Source of the DNA: Corallococcus sp. EGB
Lineage (GTDB): Bacteria > Myxococcota > Myxococcia > Myxococcales > Myxococcaceae
Direction of reading: 5' to 3'
Assembly (NCBI RefSeq): GCF_019968905.1
Contig: NZ_CP079946.1
Span: 4,402,001 to 4,466,000, forward strand
DNA length: 64,000 nt
The first letter of the stretch is position 1. Each line of letters starts with the position of its first letter. A program made the position numbers and the translations under genes. The notes beneath the pieces are model-generated. The model saw only the letters and a list, made by a program, of their open reading frames with translations. It was not told the DNA's origin and did no database searches. Shown here piece after piece: positions 35,471 to 44,120 of this stretch.

Positions 35471-35719
35471 TCAGGCAGGCGGCGGCCCGGCGATGATCTT
35501 CGGCGGCCCCGGGTGGTTCGGGTCATGCGCGGGTGGATCCTGGATGCCCGGCTCCACCTCGGGGTCCTGCAGGGGCGGCGGCGGCTCCCTGCGCCGGGGT
35601 TCTCCGGGCGGCGGGTCCTTCTCCGGCGTGGGCGGCCGGGGAGGCTCGATCTCAGGCGTGGGCTTCTCGGGTTCCTTCACCGGCTTCGCGGGTGGGTCCG
35701 TCTGTGGATTCGTCGGCAT
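35471..35719 (-). CDS. small proline-rich protein of unknown function
   Basis: The 82-residue protein starts at ATG 35719, preceded by GGAGGAG at good spacing. Roughly 40% of residues are Pro and most of the rest are Glu, Asp, Lys or Arg (PAKPVKEPEKPTPEIEPP). It has no signal peptide, no helix and no Cys. It is probably unfolded. Its first 68 nt overlap the end of the OsmC-like gene in another frame on the same strand, so the two are translated in tandem. Reality is supported by the strong ribosome-binding site and the clear amino-acid bias. Confidence 0.6.
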   Translation of the reverse strand: MPTNPQTDPPAKPVKEPEKPTPEIEPPRPPTPEKDPPPGEPRRREPPPPLQDPEVEPGIQDPPAHDPNHPGPPKIIAGPPPA

Positions 35720-36281
35720 GCTCCTCCACACTGCGCACGCCGCTCTCCCAGGGAACCGCCGCGTCGGCCTCGTCGCCGGCAGCTGCGGGATTTTCGACAG
35801 GTGCCCCGCTGCTCGCGGCACGGGAGTGGGCCCAGACCTCCACCACCGGCTCGATGCGCGGCGTGAGCTGGAGCATGGAGCTGGGGAAGCAGCGCTCAGG
35901 CAGCCGGGCGAAGAGCTCACGCACGTCCTCCGCCTCGCGTGGGCTGGCCACGGCGACATGCGGCCGGACGATGAGGTCGGTGAACTGGGCGGCCTGCTCC
36001 GGGCTTCCGCTCACCAGCCGGGCCGTGGCGGAGCTCTGATAGAAGAGGACGTCCACGCCCGCCTCCCGGGCCCCGTCCAGGAAGGCGTGCAGCGTGCGCC
36101 CCTCCACCGCTCCCACCAGCAGCGCCTCCGGGGCCCACCGCCCGTCCTCGGGCCCGCCCTCCTGGCCTCCCAGGGGGCAGCCAATCGGGACAGGGGGCGC
36201 GTGGTCGCTCGTCAGCACCGCCCCCCGGGCTCCCTGCCAGTAGAGGCGCGTTTCATACTCGGTGATGGAAGCGGAGGTCAT
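35652..36281 (-). CDS. OsmC-family protein with a long acidic C-terminal tail
   Basis: The 209-residue protein starts at ATG 36281, with GAGGAG upstream. Residues 1-140 look like an OsmC/Ohr-type fold: MTSASITEYETRLYWQG, then DHAPPVPIGCPLGGQEGGPEDGRWAPEALLVGAVEGRTLHAFL, with the family's peroxidatic Cys in the usual place (IGCPLGG). The second Cys is in LPERCFPSSML, near its usual site. Such proteins reduce organic hydroperoxides. The final 60 residues (DADAA...TREAGEGTREAHA) are acidic and low in complexity, and the DNA for that tail is shared with the start of the proline-rich gene. Confidence 0.75.
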   Translation of the reverse strand: MTSASITEYETRLYWQGARGAVLTSDHAPPVPIGCPLGGQEGGPEDGRWAPEALLVGAVEGRTLHAFLDGAREAGVDVLFYQSSATARLVSGSPEQAAQFTDLIVRPHVAVASPREAEDVRELFARLPERCFPSSMLQLTPRIEPVVEVWAHSRAASSGAPVENPAAAGDEADAAVPWESGVRSVEEHADESTDGPTREAGEGTREAHA

Positions 36282-36647
36282 CGGGCATCTCCTCGGCCAG
36301 GGGGCATGCACCCTGCGCCTTCAACAGCCATGCCTGGGCAATGCTTCACATCCCGTCAACCCTAGCCCTACAGTGCGAGTCCCCCCAGTCAGGCTGGTGA
36401 TCGCGAGGCCACAAGCACGTTGGCCCGGAATGTCGTGCGCGCACAACAGCCCTTTCGGGTGATTCCGCCTTGGCCGGGCTCGCTCCACATCACGCGCCGC
36501 AATGCCTGACATGGGGGCGGCATGAACGAGGTGCGACGCGGTGCGGATCGGTGTTCGTTGGCTGTATGGCTTTGCGAGGGCTCCCAGGGCCGGTCGGCCT
36601 GAGCGCGCTTCCCGAGTCGAACCATGCAAGAACGACGTGAGGCACCG
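36282..36647. other. 366-bp divergent intergenic region
   Basis: No gene seen. It serves as promoter region for the OsmC-like gene (minus) and the SRPBCC gene (plus). The only structure noted is an 18-bp near-palindrome at 36431-36448 centred on GTGCGCGCAC. Ribosome-binding sites of both neighbours lie at its ends. Confidence 0.5.
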
Positions 36648-37127
36648 ATGGCAGAGGTGTATGCAAGTCAGCTCATCCAGGCACCCGCGGACGTGGTCTG
36701 GGACCGCGTCGGGGGCTTTGACGGCCTTCCGCGCTGGCACCCGGGCGTCATCTCCAGCGAACGGGTGACGCGTCCGGAGTCAGGCCCGCTGCGCCGGCTG
36801 ACCACGCGTGACGGCGAGGTCTACCTGGAGATGCAGCTGGCACACGACCCGCAGGCGCGCACCTATGCGTACAAGATGCTGGAGGGCCCGCTGCCCGTGC
36901 GCGACTTCGTGGCGAAGCTGCGGGTGACGCCGGTGACGGCGACCGGACAGACCTTCGTGGAGTGGCAGGCGACCTTCCAGGTGACGCCCGGACACGAGGG
37001 GGAGACGGCCGCGCTGTGCCAGTGGATCCGCGAGGAGTTCTACGCGCGGGGTCTGCGAGGACTGGCGCACACCTTCCTGCCACCTCCGCCCCGGGTGCCG
37101 GTGCCGGAGCGGGAGTGGCGGCGCTGA
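36648..37127 (+). CDS. SRPBCC-fold ligand-binding protein
   Basis: The 159-residue protein starts at ATG 36648, with GTGAGG 6 nt upstream. It begins MAEVYASQLIQAPADVVWDRVGGFDGLPRWHPGV, the usual opening of the START/Bet v1-like SRPBCC superfamily (polyketide cyclase type 2), and ends with the long C-terminal helix (AALCQWIREEFYARGLRGLAHTFL). The strand FVEWQATFQV precedes that helix, as expected. These proteins hold a hydrophobic ligand in a central cavity. The ligand is not predictable here. It is convergent with the dihaem peroxidase gene, 10 bp away. Confidence 0.88.
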   Translation: MAEVYASQLIQAPADVVWDRVGGFDGLPRWHPGVISSERVTRPESGPLRRLTTRDGEVYLEMQLAHDPQARTYAYKMLEGPLPVRDFVAKLRVTPVTATGQTFVEWQATFQVTPGHEGETAALCQWIREEFYARGLRGLAHTFLPPPPRVPVPEREWRR

Positions 37128-37137
37128 GGGTGGGCCT

Positions 37138-38577
37138 TCACAGCCGCTGGAGGAAGCGCACCAGGTCCTGCTTCTGCGCGGGGCTGAGCGACTCCGGCGG
37201 TCCTCCCGGGAACTCGGGCGGGTGCACCGGAAGCGCGCCCACGCTGGGGATGCCCGGGAGGATGAAGCGGCTGTACGTGTCCACCACCTCCGCGAGCGTG
37301 GCGTGGCTGTTATCGTGGAAGTACGGCGCGGTCCGCGCGATGCCGCGCAGGGACGGGATGTCGAAGGCCTCGAACTCCGCCGGGTCGCCGGTGATCAGCG
37401 CGCGGCCGGGGTCGGTGGAGTACCACTGGGCCGCCAGCGCGGGTCCGACGATGGGCGCGCCGTTCTCATCCAGTGCGGGGTTGATGTCGTCCGGGTCGCC
37501 GCTGGCGGTGACGGGGATGGGCGGCAGGTCCGTGACGGCGTGCTGGCGCGTGCCGTCCGTGTAGAAGCGGAAGCGGTACTGGGGGAAGTCGACGGACGTG
37601 TTGTAGAGCGGCACCACGCCGCGCTGCCCCAGGTAGGTCATGTACGCGTAGCCGGTGTTGAGGAACTCGCTGTGCGGGCGGGGCACGCGCACGGGCTCCG
37701 GCCGGCCTTCCGGCGTGACGGTGTACTGGATGTTGCCGTCGGGCTTGAGCGCGTAGAAGAGGGCGTCGTGCGTGGCGCGGTTCACGATGCGGTTGCGCGT
37801 GCGGTCGCCGTGGCAGGCCTCGCAGGCCAGGTTGTAGACGTCGCGGCCGCGCCGCTCGGACGCATCCAGCAGCAGCAGGGCGTCCGGATCCGGGATGGCG
37901 CTCAACGGCCAGCCCCGCTCCAGGAGCTCCGCGACGAAGCGGGAGCGCGGGGAGCTGAAGACGGTGCGCTCGAACGCGGCGATGCGCTCCAGCACGGGCC
38001 GCGCCACCGTCCCGCCCTGGCTGTGGCTGGTGACCGCGCTCTGGGCCTGGGTGATGAGGTCCGGTTCGCGGCCGTCGGACTGGAAGGGGCCGGAGAAGGC
38101 CGTGTCGGCGATGCTCGGCACCGCGCGCCAGACGGACACCTTCCGGTCTGGAGCGGTGATGACGTTCCCCTGCACGTCAATGACATCCATGTTCGCGGGG
38201 AGGGGGAGCACCAAGCGCACCAGCCCCTTCTTCAGGTGCTCGTAGGTGGGCACCGGGGCGTTGGGGTCGTCCGCGTCGATGCGGTGGAACAGCGGGTCCA
38301 TGGGGTTTCGGGCCCAGAGGGCCTCCACGTGCGCGGGCGTGAGCGCGGCGTTGTCCGACAGCACGTGGCAGGTCGCGCAGGAGCGGCCGTTGGTTCCGGG
38401 CAGGGCCTCCTGGAAGTGCTTCTTGCCGGCGGACGCCTGGGCCAACGAGGCCAGCTCCGCCTGGGATGCTCCGAGCGTGGGAGAGTCCTCCACGGGAGCC
38501 GTGGTGTCGGTGCAGCCCGCGAGCCCGGCGAGCGCGAAGGCCCCCAGGGTGCTCGCGATGAGTCGGTGTCCTGCCAT
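37138..38577 (-). CDS. dihaem cytochrome c peroxidase / MauG-family lipoprotein
   Basis: The 479-residue protein starts at ATG 38577, with GGAGGGG upstream, and has a lipoprotein signal (ALAGLAGC). Two c-type haem motifs are visible: CATCH near residue 66 and CEACH near residue 250. The remainder has the CcpA/MauG pattern (AVPSIADTAFSGPFQSDGRE, NTGYAYMTYLGQRGVVPLYNTS, DIPSLRGIARTAPYFHDNSHATLAEVVDTYSRF, then LSPAQKQDLVRFLQ). It is therefore probably an envelope-anchored peroxidase or an oxidase acting on a partner protein. The HDNSHATLAEVV motif is where the peroxidase's low-potential haem domain closes. It is a single gene. Confidence 0.9.
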   Translation of the reverse strand: MAGHRLIASTLGAFALAGLAGCTDTTAPVEDSPTLGASQAELASLAQASAGKKHFQEALPGTNGRSCATCHVLSDNAALTPAHVEALWARNPMDPLFHRIDADDPNAPVPTYEHLKKGLVRLVLPLPANMDVIDVQGNVITAPDRKVSVWRAVPSIADTAFSGPFQSDGREPDLITQAQSAVTSHSQGGTVARPVLERIAAFERTVFSSPRSRFVAELLERGWPLSAIPDPDALLLLDASERRGRDVYNLACEACHGDRTRNRIVNRATHDALFYALKPDGNIQYTVTPEGRPEPVRVPRPHSEFLNTGYAYMTYLGQRGVVPLYNTSVDFPQYRFRFYTDGTRQHAVTDLPPIPVTASGDPDDINPALDENGAPIVGPALAAQWYSTDPGRALITGDPAEFEAFDIPSLRGIARTAPYFHDNSHATLAEVVDTYSRFILPGIPSVGALPVHPPEFPGGPPESLSPAQKQDLVRFLQRL

Positions 38578-38954
38578 GTGTTCCCCTCCGGTAAGCCGCG
38601 ATGGGAGGGGAACACCGCGTGGCTCTCGAAGTGTCACCGCGAGGGGCGCGCGGTTGAGCCCCTCACGGCTTCCGGAGTCGGGCCTGCCGCAGCTCGCGCG
38701 TGCGCATCTGGAGCTCCCGGGCCTGGTCCCCTGGAATGCCATCAAGAAGGAGGGACTCAGGACTTGCGGCGGCGGGCGCGCGTCAGCAGGCCCGCGAGCA
38801 GCGCGCCGACCCACATGGCCGGAGCCGAAGGCGTGGCGCCGCAGCGTCCTCGAAAGGTTCGACGCGGACGTTCTGCCGCCGTCCTGGCTCGGGGCGGTGT
38901 GAATCCGCCTTCGCTCAGGGCACGCTTGCACCCCCACCTGGAGCGAAGGGGACC
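38578..38954. other. 377-bp region between the peroxidase and ppk2 genes
   Basis: It contains the ribosome-binding sites of both divergent neighbours and, at 38757-38851 on the minus strand, the lone C-terminal tail of a MYXO-CTERM-type protein. No intact gene was found. Confidence 0.5.
38757..38851 (-). pseudogene. remnant MYXO-CTERM tail without a gene body
   Basis: The minus strand reads RCGATPSAPAMWVGALLAG then LLTRARRRKS and a stop: an invariant-type Cys, a hydrophobic helix and an Arg-rich end, the tripartite MYXO-CTERM sorting tail. Upstream in frame the sequence has no domain-like coding character and runs into ppk2 on the other strand. It is probably the surviving end of a deleted secreted-protein gene. 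Confidence 0.5.
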
Positions 38955-39782
38955 ATGGACATCATCCGCAACGACAAGCAGGGCGCGAAGGTGAAGCTGG
39001 AGCGCATTCCCACGGCGCCGCCGAAGAAGCTGGACCGGGACAAGGCGAAGGCGGAGTTCGACGCCCTGGGCGAGGAGCTCTTCGACCTGCAGGACCTGCT
39101 GTGGGGGGCGAAGCTGAACTCCGTCCTCATCGTCCTGCAGGGGCGCGACACCGCCGGCAAGGACGGCACCATCAAGCACGTGGTGGGCTGCCTCAACCCC
39201 CGCGGCGTGTCCGTCGCGTCCTTTGGCGTGCCCAGCACGGAGGAGCTGGAGCACGACTTCCTCTGGCGCGTGCACCGCAAGACCCCGCGCCAGGGCGAGT
39301 TCGCCATCTTCAACCGCTCCCACTATGAAGACGTGCTCGTGGCGCGGGTGAACAACCTGGTGCCCAAGTCGCTCTGGCGCTCGCGCTACCAGCACATCCG
39401 CGACTTCGAGACCCTGCTCGCGGAGCACGGCACCATCGTCCTCAAGTTCTTCCTCCACATCAGCCAGGACGAACAGGAGCAGCGCCTGCTGGCGCGCGAG
39501 GAGGAGCCGCGCAAGGCGTGGAAGATCTCCGCGGGCGACTGGGAGGACCGCAAGCACTGGTCGGACTACACGCAGGCCTACGAGGACGTGTTCGCCCGCA
39601 CGTCCACCGAGCGGGCGCCCTGGCATCTGGTGCCCTCGGACGCCAAGTGGTACCGCAACCTGGTGGTCGCGCGCGCCGTGGCGGAGGCCCTGCGCCCCTA
39701 CCGCAAGGTGTGGCAGGAGCGGCTGGACGCGGTGGGCAAGGAGAAGAAGGCGGAGCTGCGCGCCTGGCGCAAGAAGCGATGA
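38955..39782 (+). CDS. ppk2: PPK2-family polyphosphate:nucleotide phosphotransferase
   Basis: The 275-residue protein starts at ATG 38955. It has the PPK2 Walker A loop VLQGRDTAGKDGTIKHV, the HDFLWR motif, the Walker B/lid region IFNRSHYEDVLVARV, and SRYQHIRDFETLLAEHGTIVLKFFLHIS. Length and the N-terminal helical segment match the PPK2_rel_1 subgroup. These enzymes move phosphate from inorganic polyphosphate to nucleoside mono- or diphosphates. The exact subclass (AMP, ADP or both) is not decided by visible motifs. It is a single gene, followed by a hairpin. Confidence 0.92.
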   Translation: MDIIRNDKQGAKVKLERIPTAPPKKLDRDKAKAEFDALGEELFDLQDLLWGAKLNSVLIVLQGRDTAGKDGTIKHVVGCLNPRGVSVASFGVPSTEELEHDFLWRVHRKTPRQGEFAIFNRSHYEDVLVARVNNLVPKSLWRSRYQHIRDFETLLAEHGTIVLKFFLHISQDEQEQRLLAREEEPRKAWKISAGDWEDRKHWSDYTQAYEDVFARTSTERAPWHLVPSDAKWYRNLVVARAVAEALRPYRKVWQERLDAVGKEKKAELRAWRKKR

Positions 39783-39802
39783 CGCACGGCTCCGCGCGTC
39801 AT
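39779..39802 (+). terminator. hairpin at the end of ppk2
   Basis: ATGACGC (39779-39785) pairs with GCGTCAT (39796-39802), and CGG pairs with CCG inside. The stem starts at the ppk2 stop codon. No T-run follows. Confidence 0.45.
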
Positions 39803-39932
39803 CCATGACGTGAAGGCACCTCGCGCGCGTCATCGAGGGCGCTGACCCGGCCGTGACATGGGGATGGGACAACGCTCGCGTTCAGCCCGTCCCGGTGTGT
39901 CGCCGGGCGGTCACCGCCGGAGCCCTGTCGAC

Positions 39933-40940
39933 ATGGAACGAACCGCGACGCCGTCGAGCAAGGACCTCATCGCCCGCACGCGTCCCTTCGCGGCCCAGGA
40001 CACCGCCCGCTCCCTCCGGGCGCTCGGCACCACCTATCTGGCGCTCGCGGGCGCGGTGGTGCTGGCGGCGGCCGCGCCCTGGTGGCCCCTGCGCATCGCC
40101 GGGGGCCTCATTGAGGCGCTGGTGCTCATCCGCTGCTTCATCCTCTTCCACGACGCCATGCACGGGGCGCTGTTGCCCACGTCGCGGTGGGCGAAGGCGC
40201 TCTTCCACGTGCAGGGGCTGCTCACGCTCACGCCGGCGCGCATCTGGAATGACACGCACAACCACCACCACGCCAACACCGCGCGCATCGCGGCGGACTC
40301 GGCGGGCACCTTCGTCACCTGGTCCACGGACCGGTGGCGTCAGGCGAGCCGCGCCGAGCGCCTGGGCTACGTGGTGGAGCGCCACCCGGTGACGCTGGCG
40401 CTCGGCTACGTCACGGCGTTCCTCTACAGCCTGTGCCTCCAGCCGTTCGTGAAGAACCCGAAGCGCTACTGGACGTCCGGGCTCGCGCTGGGCGTGCACC
40501 TGGCGCTGTCCGCGGCCGTCTGGCACTTCTTCGGCCTGGGCGTCTACCTCACCGCCTTCGTGGGGCCGCTGTTCGCCGCGTACGCGCTGGGCACGTACCT
40601 CTTCTACGCGCAGCACAACTTCGACGACGTGGCCATCCTGCCGGAGTCGGCGTGGAACCACGCGGACGCGGCGCTGGAGGCCAGCAGCTACATGCGCTTC
40701 GGGCCGGTGATGGAGTGGTTCACGGGCAACATCGGCTACCACCACGTGCACCACCTCAACCCGCGCATCCCGTTCTACCGGCTGCCGGAGGCGATGGAGG
40801 CCATCCCGGAGCTGCAGGGGCCTCACGTCACCACGCTGTCGGTGAAGGACATCGTGGGCTGCCTGCGCCTGAACCTGTGGGATCCGTCGCTGAACCGGAT
40901 GGTCCGCTACCGCGACGTACAGGCGGCGCCCGGCGTCTGA
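39933..40940 (+). CDS. membrane fatty acid desaturase
   Basis: The 335-residue protein starts at ATG 39933. It has the three His boxes of the non-haem di-iron desaturase family: HDAMH, HNHHHAN and, near the C-terminus, HHVHH. Several hydrophobic helices lie between them (LGTTYLALAGAVVLAAAAP, LGVHLALSAAVWHFFGLGVYLTAFVGPLFAAYALGTYLF). The His residues bind two irons at the cytoplasmic face and the enzyme introduces a double bond in an acyl chain. An extra HNFDD motif precedes the last box. Position of desaturation is unknown. It is a single gene ended by a strong hairpin. Confidence 0.93.
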   Translation: MERTATPSSKDLIARTRPFAAQDTARSLRALGTTYLALAGAVVLAAAAPWWPLRIAGGLIEALVLIRCFILFHDAMHGALLPTSRWAKALFHVQGLLTLTPARIWNDTHNHHHANTARIAADSAGTFVTWSTDRWRQASRAERLGYVVERHPVTLALGYVTAFLYSLCLQPFVKNPKRYWTSGLALGVHLALSAAVWHFFGLGVYLTAFVGPLFAAYALGTYLFYAQHNFDDVAILPESAWNHADAALEASSYMRFGPVMEWFTGNIGYHHVHHLNPRIPFYRLPEAMEAIPELQGPHVTTLSVKDIVGCLRLNLWDPSLNRMVRYRDVQAAPGV

Positions 40941-40953
40941 GGAACCGCGGCCC

Positions 40954-40976
40954 GGCGGGTCCGTTCGGGACCCGCC
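40954..40976. terminator. strong hairpin between convergent genes
   Basis: GGCGGGTCC (40954-40962) and GGACCCGCC (40968-40976) pair perfectly around GTTCG. It lies between the desaturase gene and the convergent ferritin-like gene and probably ends both. Confidence 0.7.
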
Positions 40977-41000
40977 CGAGGAACCCACCGGGCCGGGTTC

Positions 41001-41462
41001 TCAAGGCTCCAGCAACTCATACAGGGCGGTGGCGTGCGCCTCCTCCTCGTCGAGCAGCTCCTCCAGGAGCCGCCGCGTGGCGGGGTCATGGTCCGCGAAG
41101 GAGTGGAGCAGGCCGCGGTACGTCGCGATGGCGACGCGCTCCGCCGCCAGGTTCTCGCGGAGCAGCTCCACCAGCGCGCGCCCTTCGTCGTCCTGAGTAT
41201 TTTCGCGGGACATGAGTCCTCCCCATCGGAAGTCCGGCCGGCCGCCCAGCTGCTGGATGCGCTCGGCGAGCCTCAGCGCGTGGTCCTGTTCGTCGCGCGC
41301 GTGCAGACCGAACACGGTCTTCAGCGCCTCGTGACAGGCGCCTCCGGCCAGGAGGGCATGGCGCGTGTATCGCCGCACGCAGACGACCTTGGTCGCGAGC
41401 GCGGCGTTGAGCAGCGTGAGGCGGATCCCCGGGTCGATGATGGATGGATGCGGATCGGCCAT
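41001..41462 (-). CDS. ferritin-like (bacterioferritin/Dps-fold) protein
   Basis: The 153-residue protein starts at ATG 41462, with GGAGG 8 nt upstream. It is a four-helix bundle with carboxylate ligands arranged as in ferritin-like proteins: E in FGLHARDEQDHALRL (E-x2-H type), E in LVELLRENLAAERVAIATYRGLL, and the closing LLEELLDEEEAHATALYELLE. Members store or detoxify iron. The first helix lacks an obvious ferroxidase Glu, carrying VVCVRRYTRHALL instead, so the ferroxidase site may be incomplete. It is convergent with the desaturase gene. Confidence 0.85.
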   Translation of the reverse strand: MADPHPSIIDPGIRLTLLNAALATKVVCVRRYTRHALLAGGACHEALKTVFGLHARDEQDHALRLAERIQQLGGRPDFRWGGLMSRENTQDDEGRALVELLRENLAAERVAIATYRGLLHSFADHDPATRRLLEELLDEEEAHATALYELLEP

Positions 41463-41702
41463 GGGATTGCCTCCAGGCGGCTGCGTGTCGGGAAGCTGGG
41501 GGGCCCGGGCGGAGACGGCCATCCCCTCAGCCCCCGCGGGCCGGGACGCTGGGCCTGACCGTCCCGCCCCGGGGCCCGTTGCTCCCGGGCTGGGGCCTTC
41601 ACCGACGCCTGCCTCCACGCCGGGCGCGGGCAGGGACGTTGTTCGAGGACATCCCTTGCGGCCCCGGGGGCGGAGGAGGGGGTTCGAGGTTAGTCTTCGC
41701 CA

Positions 41703-44120
41703 ATGAACTCGAGCCCATCCAGCCGGCCGTCCGTCGTCGTGGCGGAGCTGGGGCCCACGAACACCGGGAAGACCTTCCGCGCCATCGAACGGATGCTCGA
41801 GCATGACTCAGGCATCATCGGATTGCCGCTGCGCCTGCTCGCCCGGGAGGTCTACGACCGGGTGACCGCGAAGGTGGGCGAGGGGCGGGTCGCGCTGATG
41901 ACGGGCGAGGAGAAGCGGGTGCCGCCCCGGCCCGACTACTGGATCTGCACCGTCGAGGCGATGCCCACGGACCGGCAGGTCGACTTCCTCGCGGTGGATG
42001 AGATCCAGCTCGCCGCGCACCGGGAGCGCGGGCACGTCTTCACGGACCGGCTGCTCCACGCGCGAGGCCGCAAGGAGACCTGGTTCCTGGGCGCGGACAC
42101 CATGCGCCCCATGGTGCAGGCGCTGATCCCGCATGCGTCCATGAAGCGCGCCACGCGCCTGTCGCAGCTGCGCTACTCCGGGCGCCGCTCGCTGAAGAGC
42201 CTTCCGCCGCGCTCCGCGGTGGTGGCGTTCTCCGCGGACCGCGTCTACGAGCTGGCGGAATCACTGCGGCGCCTGCGGGGCGGCGTGGCGGTGGTGCTGG
42301 GCGCGCTGTCGCCCCGGACGCGCAACGCCCAGGTGGCGATGTATCAGTCCGGCGAGGTCCAGTACCTCGTGGCCACGGACGCCATCGGCATGGGGTTGAA
42401 CCTGGACCTCAACCACGTGGCCTTCGCGACGCTGTCCAAGTACGACGGCGCCGAGCAGCGCGACCTGTACCCCGACGAGCTGGCGCAGATCGCCGGCCGC
42501 GCGGGGCGCCACCTCAACGACGGCAGCTTCGGGGCGCTGAACACGCTGCCGGAGCTGCCGCCGCGCCTCGTCTCCGCCATCGAGTCCCACCGCTTCCCGG
42601 CGGTGCGCAGCCTCATCTGGCGCAACTCCTCGCTGGACTTCGCCAGCCCGGAGGCGCTGCTGGACTCGCTGTCGCGGGCGCCGCGCGACAGCGCCTTCGT
42701 CCGGGTGGAGCGCGCGGACGACTTCGACGCGCTCAAGGGACTGGCGGCCGTGCCCGCCATCCGCGAGCTCACCACCGACCAGGCCTCCGTGGAGCTGCTG
42801 TGGCAGGTCTGCCAGGTCCCGGACTTCCGCAAGGGCCTCTTCGGGCAGCACGTCGCGCTCCTGCGCGAGGTGTTCCTCCAGCTGTCGGCGGGGGACGGGA
42901 AGCTGGATCCGACCTGGCTGGGCCGGCAGGTGTCGCCGCTGGATGATGCGTCCGGAGACATCCACACGCTGATGGATCGGCTCGCGGCCATCCGCATCTG
43001 GACGTACATCAGCCACCGTCCGGGCTGGCTGCACGACGCGGTGGAGTGGCAGGAGCGCACGCGCCTCATCGAGGACTCGCTGGGCGATGCCCTGCATGAG
43101 CGGTTGGTGGAGCGCTTCGTGCAACGGGCCGCGAGGCGGAGCGCGCGCCGCTTCGTGCGGGCCAGCACGCAGCCGCGGGCCGGGGGCTCGGACAGTCCGT
43201 TCGCCAAGCTGGGGCAGTTGTTGACGGAGGTGCCGGGCGCGGATGGCGGGCTGATGACGGAGGAGCAGTTCGTCCAGCGCGTGGTGGACGCGACGCACGA
43301 CGCCTTCGAGGTGGACGCGGCGGGACGCATCTCGTTCGAAGCGCAGCCGTTGGCCCGGCTGGTGCGGGGGCGCGACCGGCGCTCGCCGCAGCTGGCGTTG
43401 GCGGAGCCGGAGGTGTGGACGGGCGGCGCGCGGCAGCGGCTGGAGCGCCGGCTGGTGGCGCTGGCGAGAGACCTGGTCACGGAGGCCATGGGAGGCTTTC
43501 CCGCGGAGTCCTTCACGGGAGCTGGCCGCTCGCCGGTGATGAGAGGCATTGCCTACCGGCTGGCGGAGGGCCTGGGCGTCATCTCCCAGGGCGAGGCGCG
43601 CGAGCAGTGGAGGCTCCTGGACGAGGAGTCACGTGAGCGATTGAGGGCGCAGGGTGTCCACGAAGGTCAGCGCTTCCTCTACGTCGCGGAGGCCCTGTCG
43701 CCGCAGGCGCTGGAGCGGCGGGCCATGTTGACGGCGCTGTTCAACCAGTCTCCGTGTCCGCAGGGCATCCCCCAGGAGCCAGCGCTGAACGCCGCGACGC
43801 TGGCCGGCCGGAACGCGAGGGCCTTGGGCTACGAGGTCATCGGGCCGGTGGCGCTGCGCATCGACATCATGGAGCGGCTCGCGGAGGCACTGCGCAATCC
43901 CCAGAACGCCCGGCAGGCGCACGCACTCCTCCAGCAACTGCGATTGGATGGCGGCGCGCGCGCGCAGGTGCTGCGGGCGCTGGGAGGACAGCCTCCGGGC
44001 GCGGCCTCGAAGCGGCGGCGGCGCAGGCGGGGGCGGAAGCCGCTGGCGACGGCGCCGGACGCGAGTGGCGTTCGTGGGCGTGGGTCGGCAGGCTCGGGCC
44101 GGCTCAACGAACGCCCATGA
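41703..44120 (+). CDS. SUV3-like DExH-box RNA helicase
   Basis: The 805-residue protein has helicase motif I GPTNTGKT near the N-terminus, motif II VDEIQLAA (DEIQ, as in SUV3 relatives), motif III-type LGADTM, motif V ATDAIGMGLNLDLNHV and motif VI QIAGRAGR. A helical SUV3-C-like part (about 310-440) and a basic Gly/Arg-rich end (RRRRRRGRKPL) follow. SUV3 helicases unwind structured RNA, in mitochondria with an exonuclease. Bacterial members are known but uncommon. The stop codon overlaps the start of the next gene by 4 nt (ATGA). Function in RNA decay is inferred. Confidence 0.92.
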   Translation: MNSSPSSRPSVVVAELGPTNTGKTFRAIERMLEHDSGIIGLPLRLLAREVYDRVTAKVGEGRVALMTGEEKRVPPRPDYWICTVEAMPTDRQVDFLAVDEIQLAAHRERGHVFTDRLLHARGRKETWFLGADTMRPMVQALIPHASMKRATRLSQLRYSGRRSLKSLPPRSAVVAFSADRVYELAESLRRLRGGVAVVLGALSPRTRNAQVAMYQSGEVQYLVATDAIGMGLNLDLNHVAFATLSKYDGAEQRDLYPDELAQIAGRAGRHLNDGSFGALNTLPELPPRLVSAIESHRFPAVRSLIWRNSSLDFASPEALLDSLSRAPRDSAFVRVERADDFDALKGLAAVPAIRELTTDQASVELLWQVCQVPDFRKGLFGQHVALLREVFLQLSAGDGKLDPTWLGRQVSPLDDASGDIHTLMDRLAAIRIWTYISHRPGWLHDAVEWQERTRLIEDSLGDALHERLVERFVQRAARRSARRFVRASTQPRAGGSDSPFAKLGQLLTEVPGADGGLMTEEQFVQRVVDATHDAFEVDAAGRISFEAQPLARLVRGRDRRSPQLALAEPEVWTGGARQRLERRLVALARDLVTEAMGGFPAESFTGAGRSPVMRGIAYRLAEGLGVISQGEAREQWRLLDEESRERLRAQGVHEGQRFLYVAEALSPQALERRAMLTALFNQSPCPQGIPQEPALNAATLAGRNARALGYEVIGPVALRIDIMERLAEALRNPQNARQAHALLQQLRLDGGARAQVLRALGGQPPGAASKRRRRRRGRKPLATAPDASGVRGRGSAGSGRLNERP

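Noticed and set aside
39779..39850. TGACG/CGTCA-rich stretch after ppk2 as a fourth operator array
   Set aside because: The half-sites do not form TGACNNGTCA units and are not 21 bp apart; a terminator hairpin explains them better.
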